A stretch of DNA of 37,630 bases from Clostridiales bacterium (GCA_022791195.1 JAAVYP010000027.1:1-37630); one strand, 5' to 3'. Counted from the stretch's first letter, positions 26,552-34,710 are shown. Notes: generated from the letters alone by a model not told the origin. Numbers and translations are program-made.

Positions 26552-27049
26552 TTAAATTAATTTCTGAATGATTTTTTCAGCAGTTTCATTGTCTGTTGTC
26601 ACCAATAAAATAGCAAATTTTTCTTTGGAGAATACCTTTGCTGTCATCATGACATCGTAAGCCTCTGGATTGTATGCAGCAGCGTGTTTGGATTGCAGCA
26701 GATCTTTTCTTGTTTGCAGTGCCGAGAGGATTTCCGGCATGTTGGAAGTAGCGCGCGATTTTAAAATATGAATTTCATATGGCGTGCTGCTGCTTCCCAT
26801 GAAAACAGCATATTCGGCACAAAGAGCGTTTAATTCAAAGTCCTGGTAGTAAATTGTAGTGATATACTCTTGTGTCATGAAATTTTCCGTGTCCGGATTG
26901 GCGTCGCTGTAAAAAATCATGCGAGCTTCGGGTACATTCGGCAGTTCGGTGACTAAACGGGCCATCATGTCTGAGGTTTTTGCCGAGTGCCCACAGGAGG
27001 TTAACAGGAGACACATGCTGCACCATATACATAAAATTATTTTTTTCAT
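26552..27049 (-). CDS. Lipoprotein, DUF4358-like
   Basis: A 165-residue lipoprotein. The signal peptide ends in the lipobox LLTSC, so Cys19 should be lipidated and the protein tethered outside the membrane. The middle reads FYSDANPDTENFMTQEY, followed by a CAEYAVFMGSS strand and an EIHILKSRA strand, matching the general pattern of small DUF4358 lipoproteins of Clostridia; their function is not known to me. No ribosome site is obvious before the ATG. Convergent with ftsH and divergent from the DNA glycosylase gene. Confidence 0.7.
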   Translation of the reverse strand: MKKIILCIWCSMCLLLTSCGHSAKTSDMMARLVTELPNVPEARMIFYSDANPDTENFMTQEYITTIYYQDFELNALCAEYAVFMGSSSTPYEIHILKSRATSNMPEILSALQTRKDLLQSKHAAAYNPEAYDVMMTAKVFSKEKFAILLVTTDNETAEKIIQKLI

Positions 27050-27098
27050 AGTAAGAACATATGATAAGCCGGTCTGTTTTATGACTGAACGAACACTA

Positions 27099-27128
27099 TT
27101 GCAAAAACAAATGATGTTGGTGTATAAT
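27099..27128 (+). promoter_or_regulatory. Promoter of the uracil-DNA-glycosylase-superfamily gene
   Basis: TTGCAA (27099-27104), 18-base spacer, TATAAT (27123-27128). Confidence 0.55.
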
Positions 27129-27243
27129 AAAACAGCAAATAGTGTTTCGGCAGATGATGATTGATTTTACATCTTTTTGTCATGGCTATGGGCCGACAAG
27201 TGTTGCTGTTATGTTTGCAATTTGTCAAGGAGAAATGGCTTGC

Positions 27244-27720
27244 ATGGTTTTACATTCGATTCCGCCTATTTACGACCCCTCATCGCACATTCTTCTGTTA
27301 GGGAGCTTTCCCTCGGTGCGCTCAAGGGAGGATCAGTTTTTTTATGCACATCCCCAAAATCGTTTTTGGCGGGTATTGGCTTCGGTGTTTTCAAGGCCTG
27401 TTCCAATGACTAAAAGTGAAAAGATAGACTTGTTAACTGATGGCCATATTGCTTTGTGGGATGTGGTGGCCAAATGCGAAATACAGGGAAGCCAGGATAG
27501 CTCCATTCGCGATGTAGAGGCGAATGACCTCACCGATATTTTTCGTACATGTGCGATTGAAAAGATTTATGTGAATGGACGAACGGCAGAAAAGCTGTAT
27601 CAAAAATATATGTTTCCGGCAACCAAACGTCCTGCGCAATATCTGCCTTCCACCAGTCCGGCGAACGCTTCGGTTTCTTTTGATGCATTAGTAAAGGCTT
27701 GGTCTTGTTTGTTACAGTGA
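27244..27720 (+). CDS. DNA-deoxyinosine/uracil glycosylase (COG3663-type, UDG superfamily)
   Basis: A 158-residue base-excision repair enzyme that probably removes deaminated bases (hypoxanthine or mismatched uracil). Visible are the active-site strand LLLGSFPSVRSREDQFFYAHPQNRFW (given here in full only in part; the core is GSFPSVRS and HPQNRFW), the ALWDVVAKC strand, the IYVNGRTAEKLY helix start and the late loop LPSTSPANA. Start choice: AAGGAG lies 11 bases before ATG 27244 but only 2 before ATG 27235, so the former is used; a longer open frame upstream lacks support. It stands alone with its own promoter. Confidence 0.88.
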   Translation: MVLHSIPPIYDPSSHILLLGSFPSVRSREDQFFYAHPQNRFWRVLASVFSRPVPMTKSEKIDLLTDGHIALWDVVAKCEIQGSQDSSIRDVEANDLTDIFRTCAIEKIYVNGRTAEKLYQKYMFPATKRPAQYLPSTSPANASVSFDALVKAWSCLLQ

Positions 27721-27843
27721 AATAAGGCCCTGTTCGGCTCCTTGTTTTTGCTGAATCGATTGGATCAATGTTTTGCATTACGAATTACATGTCTTGTGGC
27801 ATAGTTATATGCAGATCGGTGTTTAGCGAGGTGTTATTATAAA

Positions 27844-28452
27844 ATGAATAAAGTGATAGCAAGTATGGGCGCTTTGATAGCAACGATTTCAGTATTATTA
27901 TTTGCTGTCTGTATGTTCATTCCTTTTCAATTTGGAAGTTATTTTGTCTGTATGTTATTGCCTATTGGATATATCATGATGATCTCTGGCTTTTGTCAAG
28001 AAAGCGATGAAAAACACAGAGTGGCAGCCAATGCAGGCATGACATTTGCTGCGGTTTATACTGTTTTGATATTTCTTGTGTATTTTGCTCAAACCACCTC
28101 TGTTCGATTGGATTCACTTGATGAGCAGGCGATGAGAATACTTGACTATTCAAGAGGCGGATTGTTTTTTAGCTATGACTTACTTGGATATGGCATGATG
28201 GCGCTTTCGACTTTTTTTATTGGGCTTACGATAAAACCAAAGACAAAAGCAGATAAGTGGTTAAAGCGTCTGATGCTGATTCATGGGGTGTTCTTTTTTT
28301 CTTGTTTTATTATGCCAATGACAGGAATTTTCCGCTCTATGTCAGACGTGGAAAATAATAGGGGCGGAGTGATAGCGCTTACATTTTGGTGTGCTTATTT
28401 TACTCCTATTGGTATTTTGTCGTTGATCCATTTTAGAAAAAGCAATTCATAA
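27844..28452 (+). CDS. Polytopic membrane protein of unknown function
   Basis: A 202-residue protein with about six hydrophobic helices (roughly 8-30, 33-50, 66-88, 113-134, 149-168 and 180-198) and a Lys-rich loop (KPKTKADKWLKR) between the fourth and fifth. This DUF998-like layout is found in small integral proteins of unknown role; I cannot assign it to a family with confidence. GAGGTG lies 10 bases before the ATG. It is followed after 24 bases by a 31-residue membrane peptide with an excellent ribosome site, so the two form a likely operon closed by a strong terminator. Confidence 0.7.
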   Translation: MNKVIASMGALIATISVLLFAVCMFIPFQFGSYFVCMLLPIGYIMMISGFCQESDEKHRVAANAGMTFAAVYTVLIFLVYFAQTTSVRLDSLDEQAMRILDYSRGGLFFSYDLLGYGMMALSTFFIGLTIKPKTKADKWLKRLMLIHGVFFFSCFIMPMTGIFRSMSDVENNRGGVIALTFWCAYFTPIGILSLIHFRKSNS

Positions 28453-28476
28453 ATTCAGATTGGAAGGAGAAAAAAT

Positions 28477-28572
28477 ATGATTGGCGATTTTATGGAAGCG
28501 GCACTGCCGTGGATTTGCTTGGGACTGTTTGCAGCAATTAGTTGTTTATTCATGAGTAAAGCGAAAAAATAA
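28477..28572 (+). CDS. 31-residue membrane micropeptide
   Basis: ATG 28477 follows AAGGAG by 7 bases and opens a 31-codon frame beginning MIGDFMEAALPWICLG and ending MSKAKK. The middle (about residues 9-25) is hydrophobic and the end is Lys-rich, giving one membrane helix with a cytoplasmic positive tail (positive-inside rule). It is too short for routine gene calling. The ribosome site, the tight spacing after the polytopic membrane protein and the terminator downstream argue for a real gene, perhaps a small subunit or regulator of its neighbour. Single-helix toxins of this size exist, but I see no antitoxin RNA. Confidence 0.65.
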   Translation: MIGDFMEAALPWICLGLFAAISCLFMSKAKK

Positions 28573-28573
28573 G

Positions 28574-28611
28574 TTCCGGTTTGCACAAGAGAGCTGCAAA
28601 TGATCCCGGAA
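28574..28611 (+). other. Bulged hairpin 3' of the micropeptide
   Basis: TTCCGG and TTTGCA (28574-28585) pair with TGCAAA and CCGGAA (28595-28611) with a five-base bulge (28601-28605). About 70 further bases without a gene lie between it and the terminator. It may be a 3' stabilising structure or part of a small RNA. Confidence 0.3.
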
Positions 28612-28681
28612 ATATGGATTTATAAATATTTACCAATTCGTTTCAAGAAGTCGGAATCAAAACGCAGATTGGGCATAAAAT

Positions 28682-28725
28682 AAAAGAGAATGGCAGTGCT
28701 ACATGCACTGCCATTCTCTTTTTTA
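28682..28725. terminator. Bidirectional terminator, convergent genes
   Basis: AAAAGAGAATGGCAGTGC (28682-28699) pairs perfectly with its complement at 28705-28722 around TACAT. The T-run on the plus strand and the T-run made by the left-hand A's on the minus strand let it serve both directions. Confidence 0.92.
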
Positions 28726-28760
28726 TAGCACATACATAGAACAACCTGTAAGGCTTGCTC

Positions 28761-30362
28761 TTATTTCATATTTAAAAATTCCGTGCTGTCGCTGGTAAAG
28801 GCCCAGAATTTATAGGGAGAGACCGGAACACCAAACACAGTAATGGAACAATGCAAATTGCCTGAAAGACAGGTTCCGATAACATCGCCTTTACTGACCG
28901 TGCTTCCCACAGCGAGAGAAGAATCGACCGAAGCCAATTTGACATACCAGGAACGAAGCCCCAAGCCATGTTCAATCACGATCACCGTATCGCCTGAAGA
29001 GAGATCACCAATATAGGCAACCGTACCACCCGCGCCGGCATAAATATTGTCACCGGAACCAACATTCGTAAAGTCCACACCGTTGTGTTTATAGCTGTTA
29101 TCGACAAGTCGGCCGAATCCTTTTAAGCCAGCGGTAGAAGAGACAGGATTAGCAAAGCTGCCCGAGAAAAAGATCGAAGAATCAGCAGGTGCGCCAATTT
29201 GCTCGGTGATTTCGGCAAAATCGTTTTGATAATTTGCTTCAGATAAACCTTTGAGCGATTCAAAGCGTTTTTTCTGATAGGGCAAGGTTACAACAGTGGA
29301 CGAGCCGCCTGTCTCTATCGTGAATGTAAATTCACTGACATTACCATATTCTTCATAGATGCTGATGGGTATCAGTGTATAAACCGACCCTGTTTCATCA
29401 TTGGCAAACCAAGTTGGGGTATAATCAATCGCCGGTGAAGAACTGAAAGTAATTTCGTTGATATCTTTGATATTTTTACCGGTGATGGCAAGTACGCTGC
29501 CTTCTTCAATAAAGTCGCCATCGCTGGACACCATAGAGAAGAGCGGCGGCGGCACTAAGTTTGCCTCAAACCGATAGGTAGCCTCGCCTGAATAGACCTG
29601 TGAGACTGATTCATACCATTCCGCGTTAATTTCAACAATAGCTGGTTTTCCAAGATCTAAAGCGGCCGGAATGGCTAATGCATCATAATCGCCTTTATAA
29701 ATTTCCTCGTTGTTTTGCGTAATGGTAATGTAAAAGAAGTCAGGCTGCACCGAAAATTTCATGGCAAAATTAGAAGAGACATCATAGCTGTTCACCGATT
29801 TTGTGGTGGTGTAGGCCGGCGCATAATTGACATATTGGCTTTTTACATTGCGGAAATTCCAGTTCATCGTGGCCGGCGTGACCGGATTTGTGTCCGAGAG
29901 GGTGAGCTGCGGCAGTTCGGCCCCTTCGTATAATGACCTGGCGTAATAACTGCAAATGAACGATGTGGCGTCGCTGGGCGATATTTTATAAACCCCGCCG
30001 TTGTCGTTCACATAATAGGCATTTTCTGATGAGAGAGAAAAATAATATTGATAATCTGTTTTGACGGCGTAATTATAATAGGTAAAAATAAATGGTTTTG
30101 TCTGTGCAATATCTGTGGGCAGCGCATCAACACTTTTTGCATTTTTGTTGAGAGAAATGAAAAATTGCAGATCTTCCTTTTCTGCTGCGCTGTTTTCTTT
30201 ATCAAGGTGAAAAGTAGTGCCGTCTAAATCGGCAATATCTAATTTAGAAACACTTCGATATTCAATGGGGGTGTTTTTTAAATAGGCATAGTTTGCTACG
30301 GCAATGATGCTGGGTATAAACATGGCCATAATCAGCAAAACGGTAATTAATCTTTTTCTCAT
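28761..30362 (-). CDS. Membrane-anchored LytM/M23-fold protein, probably catalytically inactive
   Basis: A 533-residue extracytoplasmic protein: one anchor helix (about 5-26), a long beta-rich region, an Ig/TIG-like stretch (about 275-370, PPPLFSMVSSDGDF onward) and a C-terminal LytM domain (about 405-525). In the LytM domain the first zinc ligands are present (HNGVD, about 426-430) and the last ligand His is present in NLHCS (about 503). The two residues that act as catalytic histidines in active peptidases are changed: YAHL reads YVKL and HLH reads NLH. So it should hold zinc or the fold but not cut peptidoglycan, as in SpoIIQ- or EnvC-like scaffold proteins. AGGGGAT precedes the ATG. Own promoter and terminator. 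Confidence 0.85.
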   Translation of the reverse strand: MRKRLITVLLIMAMFIPSIIAVANYAYLKNTPIEYRSVSKLDIADLDGTTFHLDKENSAAEKEDLQFFISLNKNAKSVDALPTDIAQTKPFIFTYYNYAVKTDYQYYFSLSSENAYYVNDNGGVYKISPSDATSFICSYYARSLYEGAELPQLTLSDTNPVTPATMNWNFRNVKSQYVNYAPAYTTTKSVNSYDVSSNFAMKFSVQPDFFYITITQNNEEIYKGDYDALAIPAALDLGKPAIVEINAEWYESVSQVYSGEATYRFEANLVPPPLFSMVSSDGDFIEEGSVLAITGKNIKDINEITFSSSPAIDYTPTWFANDETGSVYTLIPISIYEEYGNVSEFTFTIETGGSSTVVTLPYQKKRFESLKGLSEANYQNDFAEITEQIGAPADSSIFFSGSFANPVSSTAGLKGFGRLVDNSYKHNGVDFTNVGSGDNIYAGAGGTVAYIGDLSSGDTVIVIEHGLGLRSWYVKLASVDSSLAVGSTVSKGDVIGTCLSGNLHCSITVFGVPVSPYKFWAFTSDSTEFLNMK

Positions 30363-30405
30363 TTGATATCCCCTGTTATTTATAAAAAAACCTTGTTACC
30401 TTATT

Positions 30406-30434
30406 ATTATACATGCCTTTTCGGTACCGGTCAA
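30406..30434 (-). promoter_or_regulatory. Promoter of the LytM-fold gene
   Basis: On the minus strand TTGACC (30434-30429), 17-base spacer, TATAAT (30411-30406), with TG directly before the -10. Confidence 0.85.
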
Positions 30435-30449
30435 GTGAATTTTTATATT

Positions 30450-30488
30450 AACAAACAAGCGCGGTGTGTTTCACCGCGCTTGTTTGTT
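30450..30488 (-). terminator. Hairpin at the end of ldh
   Basis: AACAAACAAGCGCGGTG (30450-30466) pairs perfectly with its 17-base complement at 30472-30488 around a 5-base loop, overlapping the ldh stop codon. The minus-strand tail is only moderately T-rich, so it may be an imperfect terminator that also insulates the next promoter. Confidence 0.75.
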
Positions 30489-31440
30489 AGTTTTCGGTTT
30501 GTATTTCCCTATACGTTTGGGTTAAAAAGTCAGCGCTGGCCTGAAGATTTGCCAGCTCTGAACGGGTTAGGGAGAGACGCACGATGTTTCTGGCGCCTGT
30601 GTTGTCCACAATACAGGGCATGCCGAGATAAACCTCTTGCAGCTCATATTCACCACGCATTTGACAAGAAATAGTTAAAATCGATTTTTCGTTATTTAAA
30701 ATGGCCTTGCATATTCGGACGATGGCCATGCCGATGCCATAATAGGTGGCTTTTTTGGCTTTTATGATTTCATAGGCGGCCGTGCGTACTTGATTGCCTA
30801 TATTTTCAAGATCTGTATGCTTATATTGTTCATGTTGCCGACAAATCGTTTCGATAGGCTTTGTGCCGATCATGGCCTGACTCCATGGGACAAACTCGCT
30901 GTCTCCATGCTCTCCGATGACATACGCGTGGACGCTTTTGGGGTCGATATCAAAATATTCACCCAGTAGATAACGCAGCCTGGCAGAATCAAGCGTCGTG
31001 CCAGTGCCAATGACTCTTTGCGCGGGGAATCCGGAGAGCTCTTTTGTGATTTTCGTCATAATATCCACCGGGTTTGTGGCCACTAAAAAGATGCCTTTGA
31101 AGCCGCTTTCGGTAATGGGATGGATAATGGACTCAAATACAGCGGCGTTTCGTTTAAGCAGGGCGACTCTTGTTTCCCCCTCTTTTTGCGCCACCCCGGC
31201 GCAGATAACAACAATGTCGGCGTCCTTGCAGTCGGTATATTCGCCGGTGGTGATCTCCATATTGGATTGGGCAAAGGCAAGGCCGTGGTTTAAGTCCATC
31301 ACTTCACCGTTGGCCTTTTCTTTGTCAATGTCAATAATCACAAATTCATCGCATACGTTTTGATTGAGCGCGGCATAAGCAAAGCTCATGCCTACAAAAC
31401 CAGACCCCACCAAGACAATTTTTTTGCCGTTTATATTCAT
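30487..31440 (-). CDS. ldh: L-lactate dehydrogenase
   Basis: Reduces pyruvate to L-lactate with NADH, regenerating NAD during fermentation. The 317-residue chain shows the Rossmann VLVGSGFVGMSF (9-20), IDIDKEKANGEVMDLNHG (36-53), the active-site loop with Arg91, the VATNPVD strand (120-126), D151/R154 and catalytic His178 in IGEHGDSEF. Gln85 before the loop Arg, as in AQKEGETR, fits LDH rather than malate dehydrogenase, where Arg stands there. ATG 31440 has AGAGGA five bases upstream; an open frame of 180 bases further 5' is non-coding by composition. Monocistronic. Confidence 0.95.
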   Translation of the reverse strand: MNINGKKIVLVGSGFVGMSFAYAALNQNVCDEFVIIDIDKEKANGEVMDLNHGLAFAQSNMEITTGEYTDCKDADIVVICAGVAQKEGETRVALLKRNAAVFESIIHPITESGFKGIFLVATNPVDIMTKITKELSGFPAQRVIGTGTTLDSARLRYLLGEYFDIDPKSVHAYVIGEHGDSEFVPWSQAMIGTKPIETICRQHEQYKHTDLENIGNQVRTAAYEIIKAKKATYYGIGMAIVRICKAILNNEKSILTISCQMRGEYELQEVYLGMPCIVDNTGARNIVRLSLTRSELANLQASADFLTQTYREIQTEN

Positions 31441-31584
31441 GAATGTCCTCTGCCTTTCTTTCGCGGTTTTGCCATAAAAATAACAGCAGAAAAAGGCAAA
31501 TCCGTTTCTCGTTTTTTCTTTTTTAGTATTAGCCATATTTTTTGAATTATCAGCATAGAAATGGAACAAAGCGAAAACGCATGG

Positions 31585-31613
31585 TTGAAATGGACAAGTA
31601 AAACTGCTATAAT
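31585..31613 (+). promoter_or_regulatory. Promoter of the GHL10 gene
   Basis: TTGAAA (31585-31590), 17-base spacer, TATAAT (31608-31613) with an extended TGC before it. Leader of about 110 bases. The rest of the 31441-31730 gap is the divergent ldh upstream region, in which I found no strong -10. Confidence 0.7.
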
Positions 31614-31730
31614 TTGACAAAAGAGTTGTAAAAATGTTTTCTCAATCAATAAGCAAAAAATGAGTACTGCATGTTTGCGTTCGTGGTTTTTGATGGGTCC
31701 AGACGCAAACGGAGAAAGGGTTAAGAATAG

Positions 31731-33527
31731 ATGGGCGAAAAAGATAAGATTGATCAAATTTTTAATGAGCTGCCTTTGGATGAAACGGTAAACGAGCCGG
31801 AAGCGGATCGACTGGCCGATCAAGCAGAAGCCGAAGTGCCGTTGCCGGCACAGGAAGAGGACAGCATGCCTTTGCCGCATAAGGAACACGCGCTTGTGTC
31901 CGAAAATATGAAAACAGATGGCGTCGTGCCGCTTCAGGAAAATGGGCAGGCAAGTGAAGAAAACACAGTCCCGCCCGTTGTGCAGGAAGCGCCGCCTGTT
32001 TTGCCTGCCAAGAGACGGCAAAAAAACGAGTTCCATTTTTTTGCCTTGGCGCTTGTTCCGCTTGTTTTGTTAATCCTTCTTGGCGGCGTTTTGGTGGTGA
32101 TCAAGCTGACATCGGGCGAAAGCGAAAGCTTGTTTTCGCTTTTTAAGGATTCTTCCGGTGAACCGATGGAGGCGTTTATGCAGAATGCTGATCGAGAGAT
32201 CAGGGGTGTCTATGTAGCCACGGCGTATAATATTAACTATCCATCAAAGCAGAACCGAAATCAAAATCAGTTAAAAAGGGAACTGGATCATATCATTGAT
32301 ACCTGTCTTTCCAATCGGCTGAATACTATTTATTTTCAGGTGAGTCCTAACTCGGATGCGTTATATGTTTCTGATATTTTGCCGTATTCCTATGTGCTGA
32401 CCGGTACCGAAGGGAAAGAGCCGCCAGGTGGGTTTGACCCTTTGGCATATTTGCTTGAACAGGCACATGAAAAAAATATTGAAGTGCATGCGTGGGTGAA
32501 TCCAGTTCGTGTCAGTACTGAGAGCTTGTCCTTTGACCGGTTGAGCGCGGACAACCCTGCCCGTGTGCATCCCGAATGGACGGTTGAATACGGCGGGGTC
32601 GTGTACTACAATCTGAGCCATCCCGAGGCACGGGCTCTGCAAGCGTCTGTGTGTGCTGAACTGGCCGAAAAATATGATATAGACGGTATTTTGTTTGATG
32701 ACTATTTTTATCCCTATCCCAAGGAGAATGAAACTTTTGATGATGAAGAAGAATATAGCACCTATGGCAGCGAATTTGATGATATAGCAGATTATAGGCG
32801 GCACTGCACCACTGAAATGGTAAAGAGCTGTTATGAGGCTATTAAAGAAAAAGCGCCTGATTGTCTATTCGGCATTGCGCCTTTTGGCATTTGGCAGAAT
32901 GATGACGGCCTCAATGGCGGCAGCGCTACCAAGGGATTTGAGAGCTATGAATCCTTATACTGCGATACCCTGGATTTTATTAAACAGGGCTGTGTGGATT
33001 ATGTGGCTCCGCAGCTTTACTGGCAAATGGATTATAACGCGGCTTCATACACGGTATTGTGCCATTGGTGGAATGCAGCGGTTGAGGGAACAGGCGTAAA
33101 CTTACTTATTTCACACGCGGCTTATAAAGCGGCCGATTGGGCAAGCGAAACCGAGTTTGTGGAGCAGGTTTCCTATGCAGAAAAAATCAAAAATTATCGG
33201 GGCAGTATTTTTTATGGCTTAGCGGCTATTGAGGGAAATGATGCCGGCATTACCTCGCAACTTTATGAGGTTTATGAAAGCGAGCGGGTGTATATAGATT
33301 TTTATTCAACAGGCGAAGAAGTGAAGCTAACTTCGGTAAAGTCCGAAGGTGACACTGTTTGGATTGAGGGAACCAGCGATGTTTTTTACTCATTATATTA
33401 TGGAGAAAAACGGTTGTCGCAGCAAAAGGACGGTTCTTTTTCCTGCACGGTGGCAAAGCCGGCCGATGGAAAGATTTGTCTGAAGCAGAATGAGCGTGAA
33501 TATGTTTTTCCCATAGAAGAATCGTGA
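31731..33527 (+). CDS. GHL10 (PF02638, DigH-like) glycoside hydrolase, membrane-anchored
   Basis: A 598-residue type II membrane protein. Residues 1-100 are acidic and Pro/Gln/Glu-rich, cytoplasmic and probably disordered; one helix follows (about 106-127); the rest lies outside. The catalytic barrel (about 150-480) has the family opening REIRGVYVATAYNINYP, NTIYFQVSPNSDALY, VHAWVNPVRVS, the acidic GILFDDYFYPYP and YVAPQLYWQMDY. The last 90 residues form a small beta domain. E. coli DigH (YddW) of this family cuts denuded glycan strands of peptidoglycan, so wall or septum remodelling is the best guess. GGAGAAAGGG lies before the ATG. The long cytoplasmic tail is unusual and could take signals from inside. 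Confidence 0.85.
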   Translation: MGEKDKIDQIFNELPLDETVNEPEADRLADQAEAEVPLPAQEEDSMPLPHKEHALVSENMKTDGVVPLQENGQASEENTVPPVVQEAPPVLPAKRRQKNEFHFFALALVPLVLLILLGGVLVVIKLTSGESESLFSLFKDSSGEPMEAFMQNADREIRGVYVATAYNINYPSKQNRNQNQLKRELDHIIDTCLSNRLNTIYFQVSPNSDALYVSDILPYSYVLTGTEGKEPPGGFDPLAYLLEQAHEKNIEVHAWVNPVRVSTESLSFDRLSADNPARVHPEWTVEYGGVVYYNLSHPEARALQASVCAELAEKYDIDGILFDDYFYPYPKENETFDDEEEYSTYGSEFDDIADYRRHCTTEMVKSCYEAIKEKAPDCLFGIAPFGIWQNDDGLNGGSATKGFESYESLYCDTLDFIKQGCVDYVAPQLYWQMDYNAASYTVLCHWWNAAVEGTGVNLLISHAAYKAADWASETEFVEQVSYAEKIKNYRGSIFYGLAAIEGNDAGITSQLYEVYESERVYIDFYSTGEEVKLTSVKSEGDTVWIEGTSDVFYSLYYGEKRLSQQKDGSFSCTVAKPADGKICLKQNEREYVFPIEES

Positions 33528-33595
33528 GATTTTTCCTCCTTTTATCACTTTAGTGGCATAGGCTGGCTGAAAAAGATAAAAATTGATTGGAAATA

Positions 33596-33624
33596 TTGAC
33601 AAAATACGGAAAATCATGTATAAT
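33596..33624 (+). promoter_or_regulatory. Consensus promoter of perR-rbr
   Basis: TTGACA (33596-33601), 17-base spacer, TATAAT (33619-33624): both boxes are perfect. Confidence 0.93.
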
Positions 33625-33626
33625 AC

Positions 33627-33647
33627 TAATGATATTAAATATCATTA
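33627..33647 (+). promoter_or_regulatory. PerR/Fur-type operator
   Basis: A perfect inverted repeat: TAATGATATT (33627-33636), one A, AATATCATTA (33638-33647). It starts three bases after the -10 and covers the RNA start and the stretch up to the ribosome site, so bound repressor would block transcription. The form matches Per/Fur boxes of Bacillota, implying autoregulation by the gene that follows. Confidence 0.88.
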
Positions 33648-33657
33648 AGTGGAAAAT

Positions 33658-34050
33658 ATGAAAAGAAATACAACACAAAGAGCAATCGTCTATGAAACGG
33701 TCAGCCGTATGCATTCGCATCCATCGGCTGAGACGGTTTATGACGAGATAAAAAAGAAATATCCCGGCATTGGCCGGGCTACGGTATACAGACAGCTTCG
33801 CGATTTGGCCAAAGAGGGGCGTGTGCGCTGTGTGGCGCTTTCGGTCGGGGCGGATCGGTTTGATTTTACCTTGCGGCCGCATTCGCATATTGTTTGCCGG
33901 TGCTGCGGCCGGGTAGAGGACGTCTCTTTTACCGATGCGCCGGCGCTTGCTTTTCCGCCGGATGATCCTGTCTCGGGTTTTTCGGTTGAAGGCTGTGATA
34001 TGATCTATCGGGGCTTGTGCCCGGCTTGCCGGGAACAAGCGGATCAATGA
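33658..34050 (+). CDS. perR: PerR-type peroxide-responsive repressor (Fur family)
   Basis: A 130-residue Fur-family regulator. The winged helix is at about 5-80 (TTQRAIVYETV, HPSAETVYDEIKKKYPGIGRATVYRQL). The structural zinc site is visible as VCRCCG and LCPAC, two CxxC pairs. His and Asp residues suited to the Fe/Mn sensing site (DRFDF, HSHIVC) are present. Pairing with rubrerythrin and the Per-like operator favour PerR over Fur or Zur. I start at ATG 33658; an upstream in-frame GTG (33649) lies against the operator with no room for a ribosome site. Confidence 0.88.
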   Translation: MKRNTTQRAIVYETVSRMHSHPSAETVYDEIKKKYPGIGRATVYRQLRDLAKEGRVRCVALSVGADRFDFTLRPHSHIVCRCCGRVEDVSFTDAPALAFPPDDPVSGFSVEGCDMIYRGLCPACREQADQ

Positions 34051-34069
34051 AAATTTGTTCATTCAAGCT

Positions 34070-34088
34070 GTTTTTGCTTGGCAAAAAC
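34070..34088 (+). other. Hairpin between perR and rbr
   Basis: GTTTTTGC (34070-34077) pairs with GCAAAAAC (34081-34088) around TTG, followed by GCTTTTATAAT. It may lower read-through into rbr or be a processing site; the T-tract is short. Confidence 0.45.
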
Positions 34089-34126
34089 GCTTTTATAATC
34101 AATAAACTATTGGAGGTATCTACAAA

Positions 34127-34666
34127 ATGGCAGAATTAAAAGGAACCAAGACAGAGCAAAACTTAATGGCGGCTTTTGCTGGGGAAAGTCAGGCAAGAAA
34201 CAAGTATACATACTTTGCTTCTAAGGCAAAAAAAGATGGCTATGTACAGATTGCTGCAATTTTTGAGGAAACAGCAAACAACGAAAAAGAGCATGCTAAA
34301 ATGTGGTTTAAGCTGTTAAACGGCGGCATTGACAGCACGCTTGATAATTTAAAGGCAGCGGCTTCGGGCGAAAACTTTGAGTGGAGCGATATGTATCCCA
34401 CTTTTGCGAAAGAGGCACGTGAAGAGGGCTTCGACAAGATTGCTGATTTGTTCGAGGGCGTAGCAGCCATCGAAAAAGAGCATGAGGAAAGATATAAGAA
34501 ACTGGCGGCTAATGTAGAGGGCGGCTTGGTATTCTCAAAAGACGGTGACGCTGTTTGGCAGTGCGCAAACTGCGGCCACATCGTTATTGGCAAAAAAGCG
34601 CCGGATGTATGTCCTGTATGCGCACATCCGCAGGCTTACTTCCAGCAGAAAGCTGAGAATTATTAA
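34127..34666 (+). CDS. rbr: Rubrerythrin
   Basis: Di-iron peroxide reductase with a rubredoxin tail, a main peroxide scavenger in anaerobes. The four-helix domain has [17 protein letters not shown] and [13 protein letters not shown] (ExxH), then [14 protein letters not shown] (second Glu/His set). The rubredoxin domain has CANCG and [11 protein letters not shown] (about 145-175). Length 179 is normal. TTGGAGG lies before the ATG. Co-transcribed with perR (76 bases apart), so it should be induced by peroxide. Confidence 0.97.
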   Translation: MAELKGTKTEQNLMAAFAGESQARNKYTYFASKAKKDGYVQIAAIFEETANNEKEHAKMWFKLLNGGIDSTLDNLKAAASGENFEWSDMYPTFAKEAREEGFDKIADLFEGVAAIEKEHEERYKKLAANVEGGLVFSKDGDAVWQCANCGHIVIGKKAPDVCPVCAHPQAYFQQKAENY

Positions 34667-34710
34667 TAGCAGGAGCGAAGAAGTATTCGTTTTTACATTG
34701 AATATGAGAA

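Noticed and set aside
27723-27749. Terminator-like AAGG...CCTT followed by T-run after the small DNA glycosylase gene
   Set aside because: The stem is short and interrupted; too weak to list as a terminator.
28477-28572. Type I toxin reading of the 31-residue membrane peptide
   Set aside because: Size and topology fit, but no antisense RNA promoter or repeat structure was seen, and it appears to be in an operon with a membrane protein.
31441-31620. N-terminal extension of L-lactate dehydrogenase by 60 residues
   Set aside because: The extension is Phe/Cys-rich non-coding-like sequence, and a good ribosome site stands before the internal ATG that gives the standard LDH start.
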